Positions 1 to 7,684 of a stretch of 64,000 nucleotides of DNA are shown here, piece by piece (position 1 is the first letter of the stretch; every line of letters begins with the position of its first letter). Made by a program: the position numbers and the translations under genes. The DNA comes from Kribbella sp. NBC_00382 (GTDB lineage: Bacteria; Actinomycetota; Actinomycetes; Propionibacteriales; Kribbellaceae): the NCBI RefSeq assembly GCF_036067295.1, contig NZ_CP107954.1, positions 2,790,001 through 2,854,000 on the forward strand, in the 5' to 3' direction. The notes beneath the pieces were generated by a model, which searched no databases, had not been told where the DNA came from, and saw only the letters and a list, made by a program, of their open reading frames with translations.

Positions 1-704
1 TCGTCGACGGGTTCGCCTGGCTCGCGCAGATCGGGTTGTTCGTGATGCTCGGGCTGCTCGCGTCGCCGGGGCGGATCCAGCTGAACGACGTACTGCTCGC
101 GCTGGTGATCGGGATCGCGGTCACCGTGGTCGGGCGGTTCGCGGCGGTGACCTTGTCGGTGTCGTGGTTCAAGATCCCGTGGCGGGAGCAGACCTTCGTC
201 GCCTGGGCGGGGTTGCGCGGGGCGGTACCGATCGTGCTCGCGACGATCCCGTTGGCCGAGAAGGTGCCGCAGGCGGACCGGGTGTTCGATGTGGTCTTCG
301 TGCTCGTACTTCTCTTCACCCTGCTGCAGGGGCCGTCGCTGCCTTGGCTGGCGAAGCGGTTGAAGGTGCTCGACGACAACGCGGCGCACGAGGTCGACAT
401 CGACGTGGCGCCGCTGGAGTCGCTGGGCGCGGACATGCTGCAGGTGCTGATCCCGAGCGAGTCGCGGCTGGCCGGCGTCGAGATCGGCGAACTGCGGCTG
501 CCGCCGGGCGTGTCGGTGTCGCTGGTGATCCGCGACCAGAAGGCCTTCGTCCCCGAGCGCCGGACGGTACTCCGCGCAGGCGACGCCGTACTGGTCGTCG
601 CCCCCTCAGCCCTGCGCGAGCCCACGGTCCGCCGCCTCCGAGCAGTCAGCCGGGCCGGCCGCCTAGCCGGCTGGTTCGGCGAACGCGGCCGCGAACAGCT
701 CTAG
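1..704 (+). CDS. K+/H+ antiporter, CPA family with C-terminal TrkA-C domain (5' truncated)
   Basis: This is the C-terminal 233 residues of a monovalent cation/proton antiporter of the NhaP2/CvrA type; the frame is open from base 3 and the start lies outside the window. The visible part has about four membrane segments, including the family-typical stretch FAWLAQIGLFVMLGLL and the conserved WAGLRGAVPIVLA helix. A soluble tail follows, with an RCK_C/TrkA-C-like region (ESRLAGVEIGELRLPPGVSVS), which in this family binds nucleotides and gates transport. It acts in the cytoplasmic membrane in K+ and pH balance. It converges on the LytR_C gene, with a large palindrome between them. The exchanged cation is inferred from family. 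Confidence 0.85.
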   Translation, partial: VDGFAWLAQIGLFVMLGLLASPGRIQLNDVLLALVIGIAVTVVGRFAAVTLSVSWFKIPWREQTFVAWAGLRGAVPIVLATIPLAEKVPQADRVFDVVFVLVLLFTLLQGPSLPWLAKRLKVLDDNAAHEVDIDVAPLESLGADMLQVLIPSESRLAGVEIGELRLPPGVSVSLVIRDQKAFVPERRTVLRAGDAVLVVAPSALREPTVRRLRAVSRAGRLAGWFGERGREQL

Positions 705-754
705 CCACCTCCACCCCGACGCCCCACCGCGACCCGCGACCCGCGACCCGCGAC

Positions 755-839
755 ATCTGAGGGGTTAACCCCTCAGATGGTGGGTTGCACGCTGAGAACC
801 CGACCAGGCAACCCACCACTTGAGGGGTTAACCCCTCAA
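755..839. repeat. nested palindrome between convergent genes
   Basis: Two perfect palindromes centred on GTTAAC (24 bp at 755-778 and 20 bp at 820-839, core TGAGGGGTTAACCCCTCA) flank a second inverted repeat, GGTGGGTTGC at 779-788 with GCAACCCACC at 808-817. The whole element folds into one hairpin of about 30 bp with a 19-nt loop, or into two small cruciforms. It probably acts as a bidirectional terminator for the two convergent genes; neither side has a clear T-run. Confidence 0.8.
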
Positions 840-905
840 ATATCGTGGGGCGAGGAGGGGGGAGGCGGTGCCTCGGAGGCGGTGCCAACCGCTCTCAGCT
901 AGGAC

Positions 906-1469
906 TCAGTTGGGGTTCTGGCCGGAGGGGACTGGTTGGCTGGGGCGGATGCTGGGGAGGCAGAGGGTGGTGTTCTTGGGGAGGGCGATCGACGGGAGGC
1001 CCTGCTCGCGCAGCCCCTGGTAGCCCTGGCCGAGGACGAGGTCGACGGTGTGGTCGGGGCGGGCGTCGGCGGTGGGCTTGAGCTTGCCCTTCACCTGGCC
1101 GGCGACGAGCCGCATCTCAGGACCGTTCGCCTCCGTGCCGCGCAGCGCGACGCCGGTGATCTTGTCGCCGTTCGGCTCGTTCGCGACCTTGGCGACGTGG
1201 AACCCGCGCTTGCGCAGGATCGCCGCCACGGCCCCCGCGCTCCCGGCCTTGGCGCCGCCGTTGTAGACGTTCACCGAGACCTGCTTGGGCGTGAGCCGGT
1301 CGTTCGCCATCTTGGTGTCGACGCAGTTCGGCTCGGCGCTCGTCTCGGTCAGCGAGTTCCAGCCCCACCAGGCGCCCCCGACCAGGACGCCGAGCAGCAC
1401 CACCATGGTGATGGGCGTCCGCCAGTGGATCCCCGAGTGCGGACGCGGCTGTGGGTGGAAGGCGCTCAT
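906..1469 (-). CDS. LytR C-terminal domain protein, single membrane anchor
   Basis: A 187-residue protein with a short cytoplasmic N-terminus, one membrane helix (about residues 21-42, TMVVLLGVLVGGAWWGW) and an extracellular LytR_C domain with the recognisable VSVNVYNGGAKAGSAGAVAAILRKRGF region. Such stand-alone LytR_C proteins are common in actinobacteria; the domain is otherwise found at the end of LCP cell-wall ligases. No LCP catalytic domain is present, so an envelope accessory role is likely and no reaction is assigned. The ATG has a GGGGGA ribosome site just upstream. The upstream gene (1494-1787) reads the same way with a 24-bp gap, so the two are probably one operon. Confidence 0.8.
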   Translation of the reverse strand: MSAFHPQPRPHSGIHWRTPITMVVLLGVLVGGAWWGWNSLTETSAEPNCVDTKMANDRLTPKQVSVNVYNGGAKAGSAGAVAAILRKRGFHVAKVANEPNGDKITGVALRGTEANGPEMRLVAGQVKGKLKPTADARPDHTVDLVLGQGYQGLREQGLPSIALPKNTTLCLPSIRPSQPVPSGQNPN

Positions 1470-1493
1470 CTGACAGTCCCCCGACTCATCGAC

Positions 1494-1787
1494 TCAGTCC
1501 ACGACCAGGACCCGGGCGTGCAGGACGAGGCGCTGCTGCAGGGCCGCGCGCAGGGCGCGGTGCAGACCGTCCTCGAGGTACATCTCGCCTTTGAACTCGA
1601 CCACGTGGGCGAACAGGTCGCCGTAGAAGGTCGAGTCCTCGTCGAGCAGCGCGTTGAGGTCCAAGGTGCCCTTCGTCGTGACGAGCTGGTCGAGCCGTAC
1701 CTGCCTCGGTGGCAGCACAGACCAGTCCTTCGGCTTGTACCCGTGGTCCGGGTAAGGCCGTTCCTCGCCGACGCGCTTGAAGATCAC
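1494..1787 (-). CDS. conserved actinobacterial protein, annotated elsewhere as VapB-family antitoxin
   Basis: A 97-residue cytosolic protein with the well conserved features VIFKRVGEERPYPDHG, RQVRLDQLVTTKG and YLEDGLHRALRAALQQR. Orthologues in Streptomyces and relatives are often labelled VapB-type antitoxin, but no toxin gene is adjacent here; the constant neighbour is a LytR_C gene, as in this window. I chose the GTG at 1787 because the conserved protein begins with this IFKR segment; an upstream ATG at 1838 would add 17 poorly conserved residues. Function is unknown, and the antitoxin label should be treated with caution. Confidence 0.7.
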   Translation of the reverse strand: MIFKRVGEERPYPDHGYKPKDWSVLPPRQVRLDQLVTTKGTLDLNALLDEDSTFYGDLFAHVVEFKGEMYLEDGLHRALRAALQQRLVLHARVLVVD

Positions 1788-1918
1788 CCACCGGAGTCTA
1801 GCGGGGGATGAGGGTCGGTGAGAGGTCAGGAATGTCACCGGAAAAAGACGCGCCGAGGACTCAACCTGGAGGGGGTCTCGGGCGTCTCATGGGGTTAAGG
1901 ACTAGTTGGGGGAGAAAA

Positions 1919-2623
1919 ATGAGGACTTTGACCCGAATAGGCGTCGGAATGGCCGCGCTCGCCGTGGTTGTCGCCGGTACTACGATCCCGGCCGACGCGC
2001 TCACCGTGACCCAGACCAAGGCGGCCCAGACCCGTCTGACCAAGCTCGGCTGCACCCCGGGGCCCGTCGACGGCAAGGCCGGCGCGATGACCCAGGCAGC
2101 CACGGTGCGGTTCCAGTCCGCCAACGCACTCAGCCAGACCGGTGCGATCAACAGTACGACGTACGCCCGGTTGCTGGCCTCCACGGCCAAGCGCTGTGAC
2201 GTGCGCGCGGTACCCCGGCGTACCGGGGCAGGCCGCCGGATCGTGATCAGTCAGGGCCAGAACTGGGTCTGGCTGGTCGATGCCAAGGGCAAGGTGGTGC
2301 GCCAGGGCGGCATCATCGACAACCCGACGTACCTCAAGCCGGGCACCTACACGAGCGGGTCGAAGTGTGGCCGGGCGGCCCGGATCCGCAAGAACACCGA
2401 TGGCGGCCGCCTCTACCTGAACAACTTCGTCCGGTTCGCGCCGTGCGGGATCGGCTTCCACCAGATCCCGACGTACAAGAGCAACGGCGCCCAGATCCAC
2501 GCCGACTGGCTGCTCGGCACCAACTCCAAGGCCTCACACGGCTGCATCCGGGTCTCGGCCTCGATGTCGGCGACGATCTGGTCCTTCGCGGCGACTTCCG
2601 TCAGGGTCGTCGTCATCCGCTGA
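1919..2623 (+). CDS. secreted L,D-transpeptidase with peptidoglycan-binding domain
   Basis: A 234-residue exported enzyme. A signal peptide (residues 1 to about 28, MRTLTRIGVGMAALAVVVAG) is followed by a PG_binding_1 domain (about 30-85, QTRLTKLGCTPGPVDGKAG) and a YkuD L,D-transpeptidase domain (about 100-234) ending in the signature SHGCIRV with catalytic Cys209. The family makes 3-3 cross-links in peptidoglycan or anchors proteins to it, outside the membrane. The ATG at 1919 is preceded by GGGGGAG at a good distance; the frame is open further upstream but lacks ribosome sites. It is divergent from the VapB-like/LytR_C pair, and the neighbourhood suggests an envelope function for the whole block. 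Confidence 0.88.
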   Translation: MRTLTRIGVGMAALAVVVAGTTIPADALTVTQTKAAQTRLTKLGCTPGPVDGKAGAMTQAATVRFQSANALSQTGAINSTTYARLLASTAKRCDVRAVPRRTGAGRRIVISQGQNWVWLVDAKGKVVRQGGIIDNPTYLKPGTYTSGSKCGRAARIRKNTDGGRLYLNNFVRFAPCGIGFHQIPTYKSNGAQIHADWLLGTNSKASHGCIRVSASMSATIWSFAATSVRVVVIR

Positions 2624-2802
2624 CAAGAGCACCGAGTGCCCCGAGCGCACGGCTGCTCGATGTGGGCGTCGCCCAGGCACGCACCTCGCGGCACTGGCGA
2701 AGCATCCACGATGCTCCGCATCGAGGACGCTCCTCCAGCACCACGATGCACGCACCTGGACACCGCCCACATTCGAGCATCCGCGCGCTCGGGGCACTAG
2801 CA

Positions 2803-2842
2803 TCTCGAACGCACGGGGAAGCTTCCCTTCGTACGTTCGAGA
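2803..2842. repeat. inverted repeat just upstream of the HerA-like gene
   Basis: TCTCGAACG and CGTTCGAGA flank a centre with GGGAAGCTTCCC. The element ends 11 bases before the start codon at 2854 and takes in the probable ribosome site GAGAGG at its edge. It could be an operator or an mRNA hairpin affecting translation. Confidence 0.5.
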
Positions 2843-2853
2843 GGCACGCAGAG

Positions 2854-4395
2854 ATGGCCGAGACAGCCGACGTCGTGGAGACCGTCAAGCAGGGGTACGC
2901 GTTCGGGGGGCCGGCGATCGAGCTGGGCGCGCTGCTGGTGGACGGTACGCCGAAACCCGAGGCGGCGGTCCGGATCCCGCTCTCGATGGTGAACCGGCAC
3001 GGTCTGGTCGCCGGCGCCACCGGTACCGGTAAGACGAAGACCCTGCAGCTGATGGCCGAACAGCTGTCAGCTGCAGGGGTCGCCGTCTTCGCGGCCGACA
3101 TCAAGGGCGACCTGTCCGGTATCTCGCAGCCGGGGCAGTCGAGCGACAAACTGCTCGACCGGACCAAGACGATCGGCCAGGAGTGGACCGCGACCGGCTT
3201 CCCGACCGAGTTCTACGCGCTCGGCGGGCAGGGCACCGGGATCCCGATCCGCGCGACGATCACGTCGTTCGGGCCGGTGCTGCTGTCGAAGGTGCTCGGG
3301 CTGAACGAAGTACAGGAGTCGTCGCTCGGGCTGATCTTCCACTACGCCGACTCGCAGGGCCTGACGTTGCTGGACCTGAAGGATCTGCGGTCGGTGATCA
3401 CGCACCTGACCAGCGACGAGGGCAAGGGCGACCTGAAGGACCTCGGTGGGCTGTCCGCGGCGACGGCCGGGGTGATCCTGCGGTCGCTGATCGGGTTCGC
3501 CGACCAGGGTGCGGAGGCGTTCTTCGGTGAGCCGGAGTTCGACACCGCCGACCTGATGCAACAGCGCGACGGCAAGGGCGTCGTGTCGCTGCTCGAGCTG
3601 CCCAACCTGCAGGACCGGCCGGCGCTGTTCTCGACCTTCCTGATGTGGCTGCTGGCCGACCTGTTCCACGACCTGCCCGAGGTCGGCGATGTGGACAAGC
3701 CGAAGCTGGTGTTCTTCTTCGACGAGGCGCACCTGCTGTTCGCGGATGCGTCGAAGGCGTTCCTGAGCTCGATCGCGCAGACCGTGCGGCTGATCCGGTC
3801 GAAGGGGGTCGGCGTCTTCTTCGTCACCCAGACGCCGAAGGACGTGCCGGACGACGTACTGGCGCAGCTCGGCTCACGCGTCCAGCACCAGTTGCGGGCG
3901 CACACCCCGAACGACGCGAAGGCGCTGAAGGCGACCGTATCGACCTTCCCGAACTCGTCGTACGACCTGGGCGAGGTACTGACGCAGCTCGGCATCGGCG
4001 AGGCGATCGTGACGGTGATGAACGAGAAGGGCGCGCCGACCCCGGTCGCGTGGACCCGGTTGCGCGCACCCCAGTCGCTGATGGCTCCCGCTTCCGCCGA
4101 GCAGTTGACGGCCGCGGTACAGGCCTCTGCCGGCAACGCGAAGTACACCGAGGTCATCGATCGCGAATCGGCCTACGAGAAGCTCGCCGCTCGCGTTCAG
4201 GCCGGCGCCCAGCAAGCCGAAGAAGAAGCCAAGAACGCGCCCGAGCCCAAGGCGGCCCCGGCTCCCCGCGCCCAGAAGCACGAGAAGTCGATGGTCGAGC
4301 AGGTAGTCGGCTCCTCAGCCTTCAAACAGTTCGCCCGTACCGCCGGCCGCGAAATCGTCCGCGGCCTCTTCGGCGCCGCCCGCCGCAAGCGCTGA
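2854..4395 (+). CDS. HerA-like ATPase (DUF853 helicase-like protein)
   Basis: A 513-residue P-loop ATPase of the DUF853 group, related to the HerA/FtsK translocases. Walker A is GATGTGKTK (K60) and Walker B is FFFDEAHLLF (D290, E291); the segment VGVFFVTQTPKDVPDDVLAQLGSRVQHQLRAHTP is the usual sensor/arginine-finger region of this family. The last 60 residues are Ala/Glu/Lys-rich and end in a basic segment. HerA relatives pair with NurA in archaea; no NurA-like nuclease is next door, and the bacterial DUF853 role is unsettled. The ATG follows a GAGAGG site. A strong terminator follows, so it is probably monocistronic. Confidence 0.85.
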   Translation: MAETADVVETVKQGYAFGGPAIELGALLVDGTPKPEAAVRIPLSMVNRHGLVAGATGTGKTKTLQLMAEQLSAAGVAVFAADIKGDLSGISQPGQSSDKLLDRTKTIGQEWTATGFPTEFYALGGQGTGIPIRATITSFGPVLLSKVLGLNEVQESSLGLIFHYADSQGLTLLDLKDLRSVITHLTSDEGKGDLKDLGGLSAATAGVILRSLIGFADQGAEAFFGEPEFDTADLMQQRDGKGVVSLLELPNLQDRPALFSTFLMWLLADLFHDLPEVGDVDKPKLVFFFDEAHLLFADASKAFLSSIAQTVRLIRSKGVGVFFVTQTPKDVPDDVLAQLGSRVQHQLRAHTPNDAKALKATVSTFPNSSYDLGEVLTQLGIGEAIVTVMNEKGAPTPVAWTRLRAPQSLMAPASAEQLTAAVQASAGNAKYTEVIDRESAYEKLAARVQAGAQQAEEEAKNAPEPKAAPAPRAQKHEKSMVEQVVGSSAFKQFARTAGREIVRGLFGAARRKR

Positions 4396-4410
4396 CCTTC
4401 TCATCGTCGG

Positions 4411-4442
4411 AGCGCCGCAACCCCTCGGGGTGCGGCGCTTTT
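4411..4442 (+). terminator. Rho-independent terminator of the HerA-like gene
   Basis: AGCGCCGCA at 4411-4419 pairs perfectly with TGCGGCGCT at 4431-4439 around a CCCCTCGGGG inner stem, followed by TTTT. Confidence 0.85.
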
Positions 4443-4502
4443 ACGATCCTGGGGGTGCACTATTCGACCGTGCTCGAACAGTCACCGTGGGTACGTCGAT
4501 CA

Positions 4503-4517
4503 TTGATCCTTGATCAA
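4503..4517. promoter_or_regulatory. palindrome upstream of the diguanylate cyclase
   Basis: TTGATC-CTT-GATCAA, a 15-bp interrupted palindrome about 100 bp before the start of the diguanylate cyclase gene. It is a plausible operator; the regulator is unknown. Confidence 0.45.
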
Positions 4518-4557
4518 ACGACTGAATCCTCAACGAGTGACTTTCGTTTCCAACTGG

Positions 4558-4566
4558 TTATCCACA
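4558..4566 (+). promoter_or_regulatory. DnaA-box-like sequence
   Basis: TTATCCACA, an exact match to the consensus DnaA box, lies 53 bp before the diguanylate cyclase start. A single box may titrate or bind DnaA, or occur by chance. Confidence 0.4.
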
Positions 4567-4619
4567 GCACGCCGTAGCGGATTGGGGCCAAGCCCTCACT
4601 CGACGTACCGTGAGAGGCA

Positions 4620-5945
4620 ATGGTCGCGCAGAGTAGGCGAGCGGTACGTTCCTGGGCGCTGTGGACGCTGTCGGTCCCAGCGCTCGGCCTGGTCGTGCTC
4701 GTCGACCTCGCAGCGATCGCGTACGGCTTCGGGGCCTTCTCCGGCGTACTGTCCTGGCGCGGCATCGCGGTGGTCCTCGCGCTGACGGGATCGGCGCTGA
4801 TCTCGGTCGAGGGCGCGCGCCGGGTCGAGAGCCGGCGCCGACGTGGTGGCGCGCTGCACAAGGATCTCGCGCCGGCCTGGATGATCGCGGCCGCGCTGAT
4901 CCTGCAGCCGGCGCTGGCGATCATCGTCGTCCTGCTGCTGCGGAGCTGGTGGCGGATCCGGGCCGGCAAGTGCATCCCGTACCGCTGGGTCTTCTCCACC
5001 GCGGTCTGCGTGCTCGCCGTCGGCGCCGCGCACGCCGTCCACAAGTCGGCGATGGACCTGACCGGTGGCGGCGATCTCGGTCTGGTGCTCTCGATGGCCG
5101 GCGGCGCGCTCGCGTACCTCGCGACGGACACCCTGCTCTGCGGGCTGGCGATCTCGCTGATCGTGCCGGGGAGCAGCCGGCAGGACGCGATCGGCGACAA
5201 GGACGACCTGTGCGTCGACGCGACGGCCGGGACGCTCGGCTGTCTGCTCGCGGCGGCGACCCTGGTCAGCCCGTGGTTCGCCTTCATCGCGATCCCGATC
5301 ACGCTGACCGCCCAGCGCGCGTTGCTGCTCGGCCAGCTGGAGACCGAGGCGCAGACCGATCCGAAGACGAGCCTCGGGCGGATCGACTGGTGGCGCCGCC
5401 GGACCGAGGAGATGCTCCGGGCATCCCGCACCCAGCGCGAGTCGATGGCCGTGCTGCTGATCGACATCGATCACTTCAAGCAGGTCAACGACCGGCACGG
5501 CCACCTGGTCGGCGACGAAGCACTGCGGGCAGTCGCGACGATCCTGCGTTCGGCGATCCGTACCAAGGATGTGATCGGCCGGTTCGGCGGCGAGGAGTTC
5601 GTCATCGCCCTGCCCGACACCGACCTGGACGATGCCACGGTGACCGCCGACCGCCTTCGTACAGCCGTCGCCGCCAGCCCTCTCGCGGCGATGTGCGCCG
5701 GCGTACTGGACGATCCCGACCTCGACCCGGACACGTTCCGCCTCACCGTCTCCATCGGCGTGGCCGTCTATCCGGCCGACGGCAGCACGGTTGACGACCT
5801 GCTCCTCCGAGCCGACCGAGCCATGTACGCCGCCAAGGCCGCCGGCCGGGACCGGGTCCGCCTGGCCGCCGACCTCAACCGCCACCCCCAACCGGCCACC
5901 CCAGCCCTCCCACGCCCGACGCCGGCGGATCTCCAGCACCGCTAG
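4620..5945 (+). CDS. membrane diguanylate cyclase (GGDEF protein)
   Basis: A 441-residue protein that would make cyclic di-GMP from two GTP. The N-terminal 240 residues form about six to seven membrane helices of a MASE-like sensor. The GGDEF domain (about 265-425) has the active motif GGEEF (323-327), the metal-binding stretch LLIDIDHFKQVNDRHGH, and an inhibitory site RTKD (314-317) five residues ahead of GGEEF, so product feedback is expected. The ATG is preceded closely by GAGAGG. No EAL or HD-GYP partner is nearby; in actinobacteria c-di-GMP commonly controls development. A palindrome and a DnaA-box-like site lie in its promoter region. Confidence 0.92.
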   Translation: MVAQSRRAVRSWALWTLSVPALGLVVLVDLAAIAYGFGAFSGVLSWRGIAVVLALTGSALISVEGARRVESRRRRGGALHKDLAPAWMIAAALILQPALAIIVVLLLRSWWRIRAGKCIPYRWVFSTAVCVLAVGAAHAVHKSAMDLTGGGDLGLVLSMAGGALAYLATDTLLCGLAISLIVPGSSRQDAIGDKDDLCVDATAGTLGCLLAAATLVSPWFAFIAIPITLTAQRALLLGQLETEAQTDPKTSLGRIDWWRRRTEEMLRASRTQRESMAVLLIDIDHFKQVNDRHGHLVGDEALRAVATILRSAIRTKDVIGRFGGEEFVIALPDTDLDDATVTADRLRTAVAASPLAAMCAGVLDDPDLDPDTFRLTVSIGVAVYPADGSTVDDLLLRADRAMYAAKAAGRDRVRLAADLNRHPQPATPALPRPTPADLQHR

Positions 5946-5965
5946 AACTTTCCTCGGCCCACGCA

Positions 5966-5990
5966 GAACCTTTTGCGGACCGAGGGCGTC
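5966..5990 (+). promoter_or_regulatory. ECF-type promoter (GAACC - 16 - CGTC)
   Basis: GAACC at 5966-5970 and CGTC at 5987-5990, inside the longer string CAGAACCTTTTG...CGTCTTCAG, which recurs upstream of the Pro-rich gene at 7154. These are the usual -35/-10 elements of ECF promoters, so the sigma factor probably transcribes its own operon. Confidence 0.7.
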
Positions 5991-6026
5991 TTCAGTGTGG
6001 GGCGTGCGGTTGAGGACGGAGAGTGG

Positions 6027-6572
6027 ATGCAGCGGGCTGTGGGTCGGGATGAGGACTTCACGGCCTTTGTGCTTGCCAGATCCGGGCAGTTGGTGCACTT
6101 CGCGCGGATGCTGTGCGGGGATGCCGGGCTGGCGGAGGACCTGGTGCAGACGGCGCTGGAGAAGGCGTACCTGCGCTGGGACCGGATCGAGCTCGGCGAC
6201 CCTTTCGCGTATGTCCGGCAGGCCGTCGTCAATCAGCATTTGTCCTGGGTCCGGCGCCGGCTGTGGCGGGAGCGCCCGCGGGGAAGTGCGGCCGAGCTCG
6301 ACGAGGAGCTCGGGTTCTCGGTGTCCGGGCGGACTGCGGACCCGAGTGTTGCTGTCGACCACCGAATCGCCATCGCCGGAGCCCTGGCGACGCTGACCAG
6401 AAGGGAGCGGACCGTGGTCGTACTGCGCTATGTCGAAGACCTGACCGAGGCGCAGACCGCGGCCACCCTGGGCATCGCGGTGGGAACGGTGAAGAGCGCC
6501 AACGCCCGGGCGCTCCAGAAGTTGCGGGTCGCCCCCGAGCTGAGCGGCAGCTACGCGGGAGAACAGTCATGA
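6027..6572 (+). CDS. ECF sigma factor, SigE family (TIGR02983 type)
   Basis: A 181-residue group IV sigma factor. Sigma region 2 (about 8-75) contains FARMLCGDAGLAEDLVQTALEKAY, and sigma region 4 (about 115-172) contains the helix-turn-helix LTEAQTAATLGIAVGTVKSANARALQKLR. The start at 6027 follows GGACGGAGAG; an upstream in-frame ATG would overlap the inferred promoter. Its stop overlaps the next start (ATGA), so it is translationally coupled to a membrane Pro-rich protein that likely holds it in check. The same promoter sequence ahead of this gene and ahead of 7154 suggests autoregulation and a small local regulon. Confidence 0.9.
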   Translation: MQRAVGRDEDFTAFVLARSGQLVHFARMLCGDAGLAEDLVQTALEKAYLRWDRIELGDPFAYVRQAVVNQHLSWVRRRLWRERPRGSAAELDEELGFSVSGRTADPSVAVDHRIAIAGALATLTRRERTVVVLRYVEDLTEAQTAATLGIAVGTVKSANARALQKLRVAPELSGSYAGEQS

Positions 6573-7033
6573 ACAACGAAGACCTGCGGGAGGCATTGCG
6601 CCCACCGATCGACGTCGGCCCGCTCGACCCGGCGAAGGTGATCGCCGGAGCGCAGCGCAGACGCCGGCGCGGCATCGCGACCATCGGCGCGGCCGCGGGC
6701 GCAGTACTGGCTGTCGTTGCCGTGAGTGTGATCGTCGGGACCCGGCCCAGTGACCCACCGGTCATCAATCAGCCGGTCGTGCCGTCGACCAGTACGCCGA
6801 CGCCGAAGGCCACCCCGCCACCGATGCCGACGCCGGCGACGCCGAGCAATGCGCAGACGCCGAGTCCACCGCCGGGCAACACACCGCCGCCGGTCGTGCC
6901 GACGGCCAAATCACCGTCAGCGCATCCGACCAGGACGCCGACGCCACCGACCGGAAAACCGAGTGCTCCGGTGCCGCTGAGCCCGCAGTCGGTCAGCAAG
7001 ACGAATACGCCGGCCACGCCACCTGCAACCTAG
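6569..7033 (+). CDS. membrane-anchored proline-rich protein, putative anti-sigma partner
   Basis: A 154-residue protein with about 35 cytoplasmic residues (MNNEDLREALRPP, then RRRRR), one membrane helix (about 36-57, IATIGAAAGAVLAVVAVSVI) and an outer tail made almost only of Pro, Thr, Ser and Ala. It overlaps the sigma gene by 4 bp. The layout (short cytoplasmic domain, one helix, extended wall-spanning tail) fits a sensor or anti-sigma protein, but there is no zinc anti-sigma motif (HxxxCxxC), so this is an inference from coupling. The sigma/Pro-rich pair at 9076-10649 has the same design. Confidence 0.7.
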   Translation: MNNEDLREALRPPIDVGPLDPAKVIAGAQRRRRRGIATIGAAAGAVLAVVAVSVIVGTRPSDPPVINQPVVPSTSTPTPKATPPPMPTPATPSNAQTPSPPPGNTPPPVVPTAKSPSAHPTRTPTPPTGKPSAPVPLSPQSVSKTNTPATPPAT

Positions 7034-7088
7034 GACTCGCGTCAATCGTTGCCTGTGGCAACATTGTGAGATAGCCGTCGACCCAGCA

Positions 7089-7114
7089 GAACCTTTTGTG
7101 TGGTGGGTCGCGTC
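7089..7114 (+). promoter_or_regulatory. ECF-type promoter (GAACC - 17 - CGTC)
   Basis: GAACC at 7089-7093 and CGTC at 7111-7114, in the string GCAGAACCTTTTGTG...CGTCCTTCAG that closely repeats the promoter of the sigma operon. It drives the Pro-rich gene at 7154. Confidence 0.7.
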
Positions 7115-7153
7115 CTTCAGCCCGACAGCAAGAAAACTTTGCGGAGGGCAACA

Positions 7154-7627
7154 ATGACGAAGACCCTGATCAAGCAGCTGGCGGCCGGCGGGCTGGTGGT
7201 CGCGGCGCTGGTTGGTGGCGCGATAGCGGCTGCGGCGGCCACGGACGGCGGAGGGCCGACCGGCAAGCCGAGCGTTCAGGCGCCGAGCAACACCCCGCAG
7301 CCGGTGGAGCCACCGACTGCCAAACCTCCGCAGGTGCCAGGCGAGACGCCCCCGCGGCCGCCGACCGCCAAGCCTTCGCGGGTTCCGGGTGCGACGCCGA
7401 CGCCGATCGCGACGCCTCCGCAGCCGCCGGCCGCGACGCCCCCGCAGTCGCCGACCGCCAAGCCTTCGCAGTGGCCGGGTGCGACGCCCTCGAAGGTTCC
7501 GGGTGCGACGCCGACGCCGATGGCGACGCCTCCGCAGCCGCCGACCGCGGCACCTACCCCGCGACAGACGCCGAGCAACCCGCCGTACCCGAAGCCGCCC
7601 ACCAAGTCCCCGTCTCAGGGCAAGTGA
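7154..7627 (+). CDS. exported Pro/Ala/Thr-rich repeat protein
   Basis: A 157-residue protein. Its N-terminus (MTKTLIKQLAAGGLVVAALVGG) is a signal peptide or membrane anchor, and the remainder is low-complexity with repeats of PSRVPGATPTPIATPPQPP type; no folded domain is visible. The ATG is 6 bases after GGAGGG. The upstream promoter copies that of the sigma factor operon, which makes this a probable target of that sigma factor. An envelope or surface role is inferred; no enzyme function is suggested. A bidirectional terminator separates it from the convergent SH3 protein gene. Confidence 0.7.
   Translation: MTKTLIKQLAAGGLVVAALVGGAIAAAAATDGGGPTGKPSVQAPSNTPQPVEPPTAKPPQVPGETPPRPPTAKPSRVPGATPTPIATPPQPPAATPPQSPTAKPSQWPGATPSKVPGATPTPMATPPQPPTAAPTPRQTPSNPPYPKPPTKSPSQGK
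7381..7548 (+). repeat. direct repeat inside the Pro-rich gene
   Basis: A unit of about 52 bp starting GGTTCCGGGTGCGACGCCGA at 7381 recurs at 7495, an offset of 114 bp or 38 codons, with two or three substitutions. It is an in-frame internal duplication. Confidence 0.75.
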
Positions 7628-7632
7628 GCCGG

Positions 7633-7680
7633 TACGTCCGAAGAACCGGAGCCAAGGGGTGCTCCGGTACTTCGGACGTA
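7633..7680. terminator. bidirectional hairpin terminator
   Basis: A 20-bp arm at 7633-7652 pairs with 7661-7680 with one mismatch (TACGTCCGAAG / CTTCGGACGTA and ACCGGAGC / GCTCCGGT) around an 8-nt loop, exactly between two convergent genes. Confidence 0.8.
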
Positions 7681-7684
7681 AAGG

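Noticed and set aside
1494..1787. VapBC toxin-antitoxin module
   Set aside because: No PIN-domain toxin gene is adjacent; the antitoxin label comes from annotations elsewhere and the stable neighbour is a LytR_C gene.
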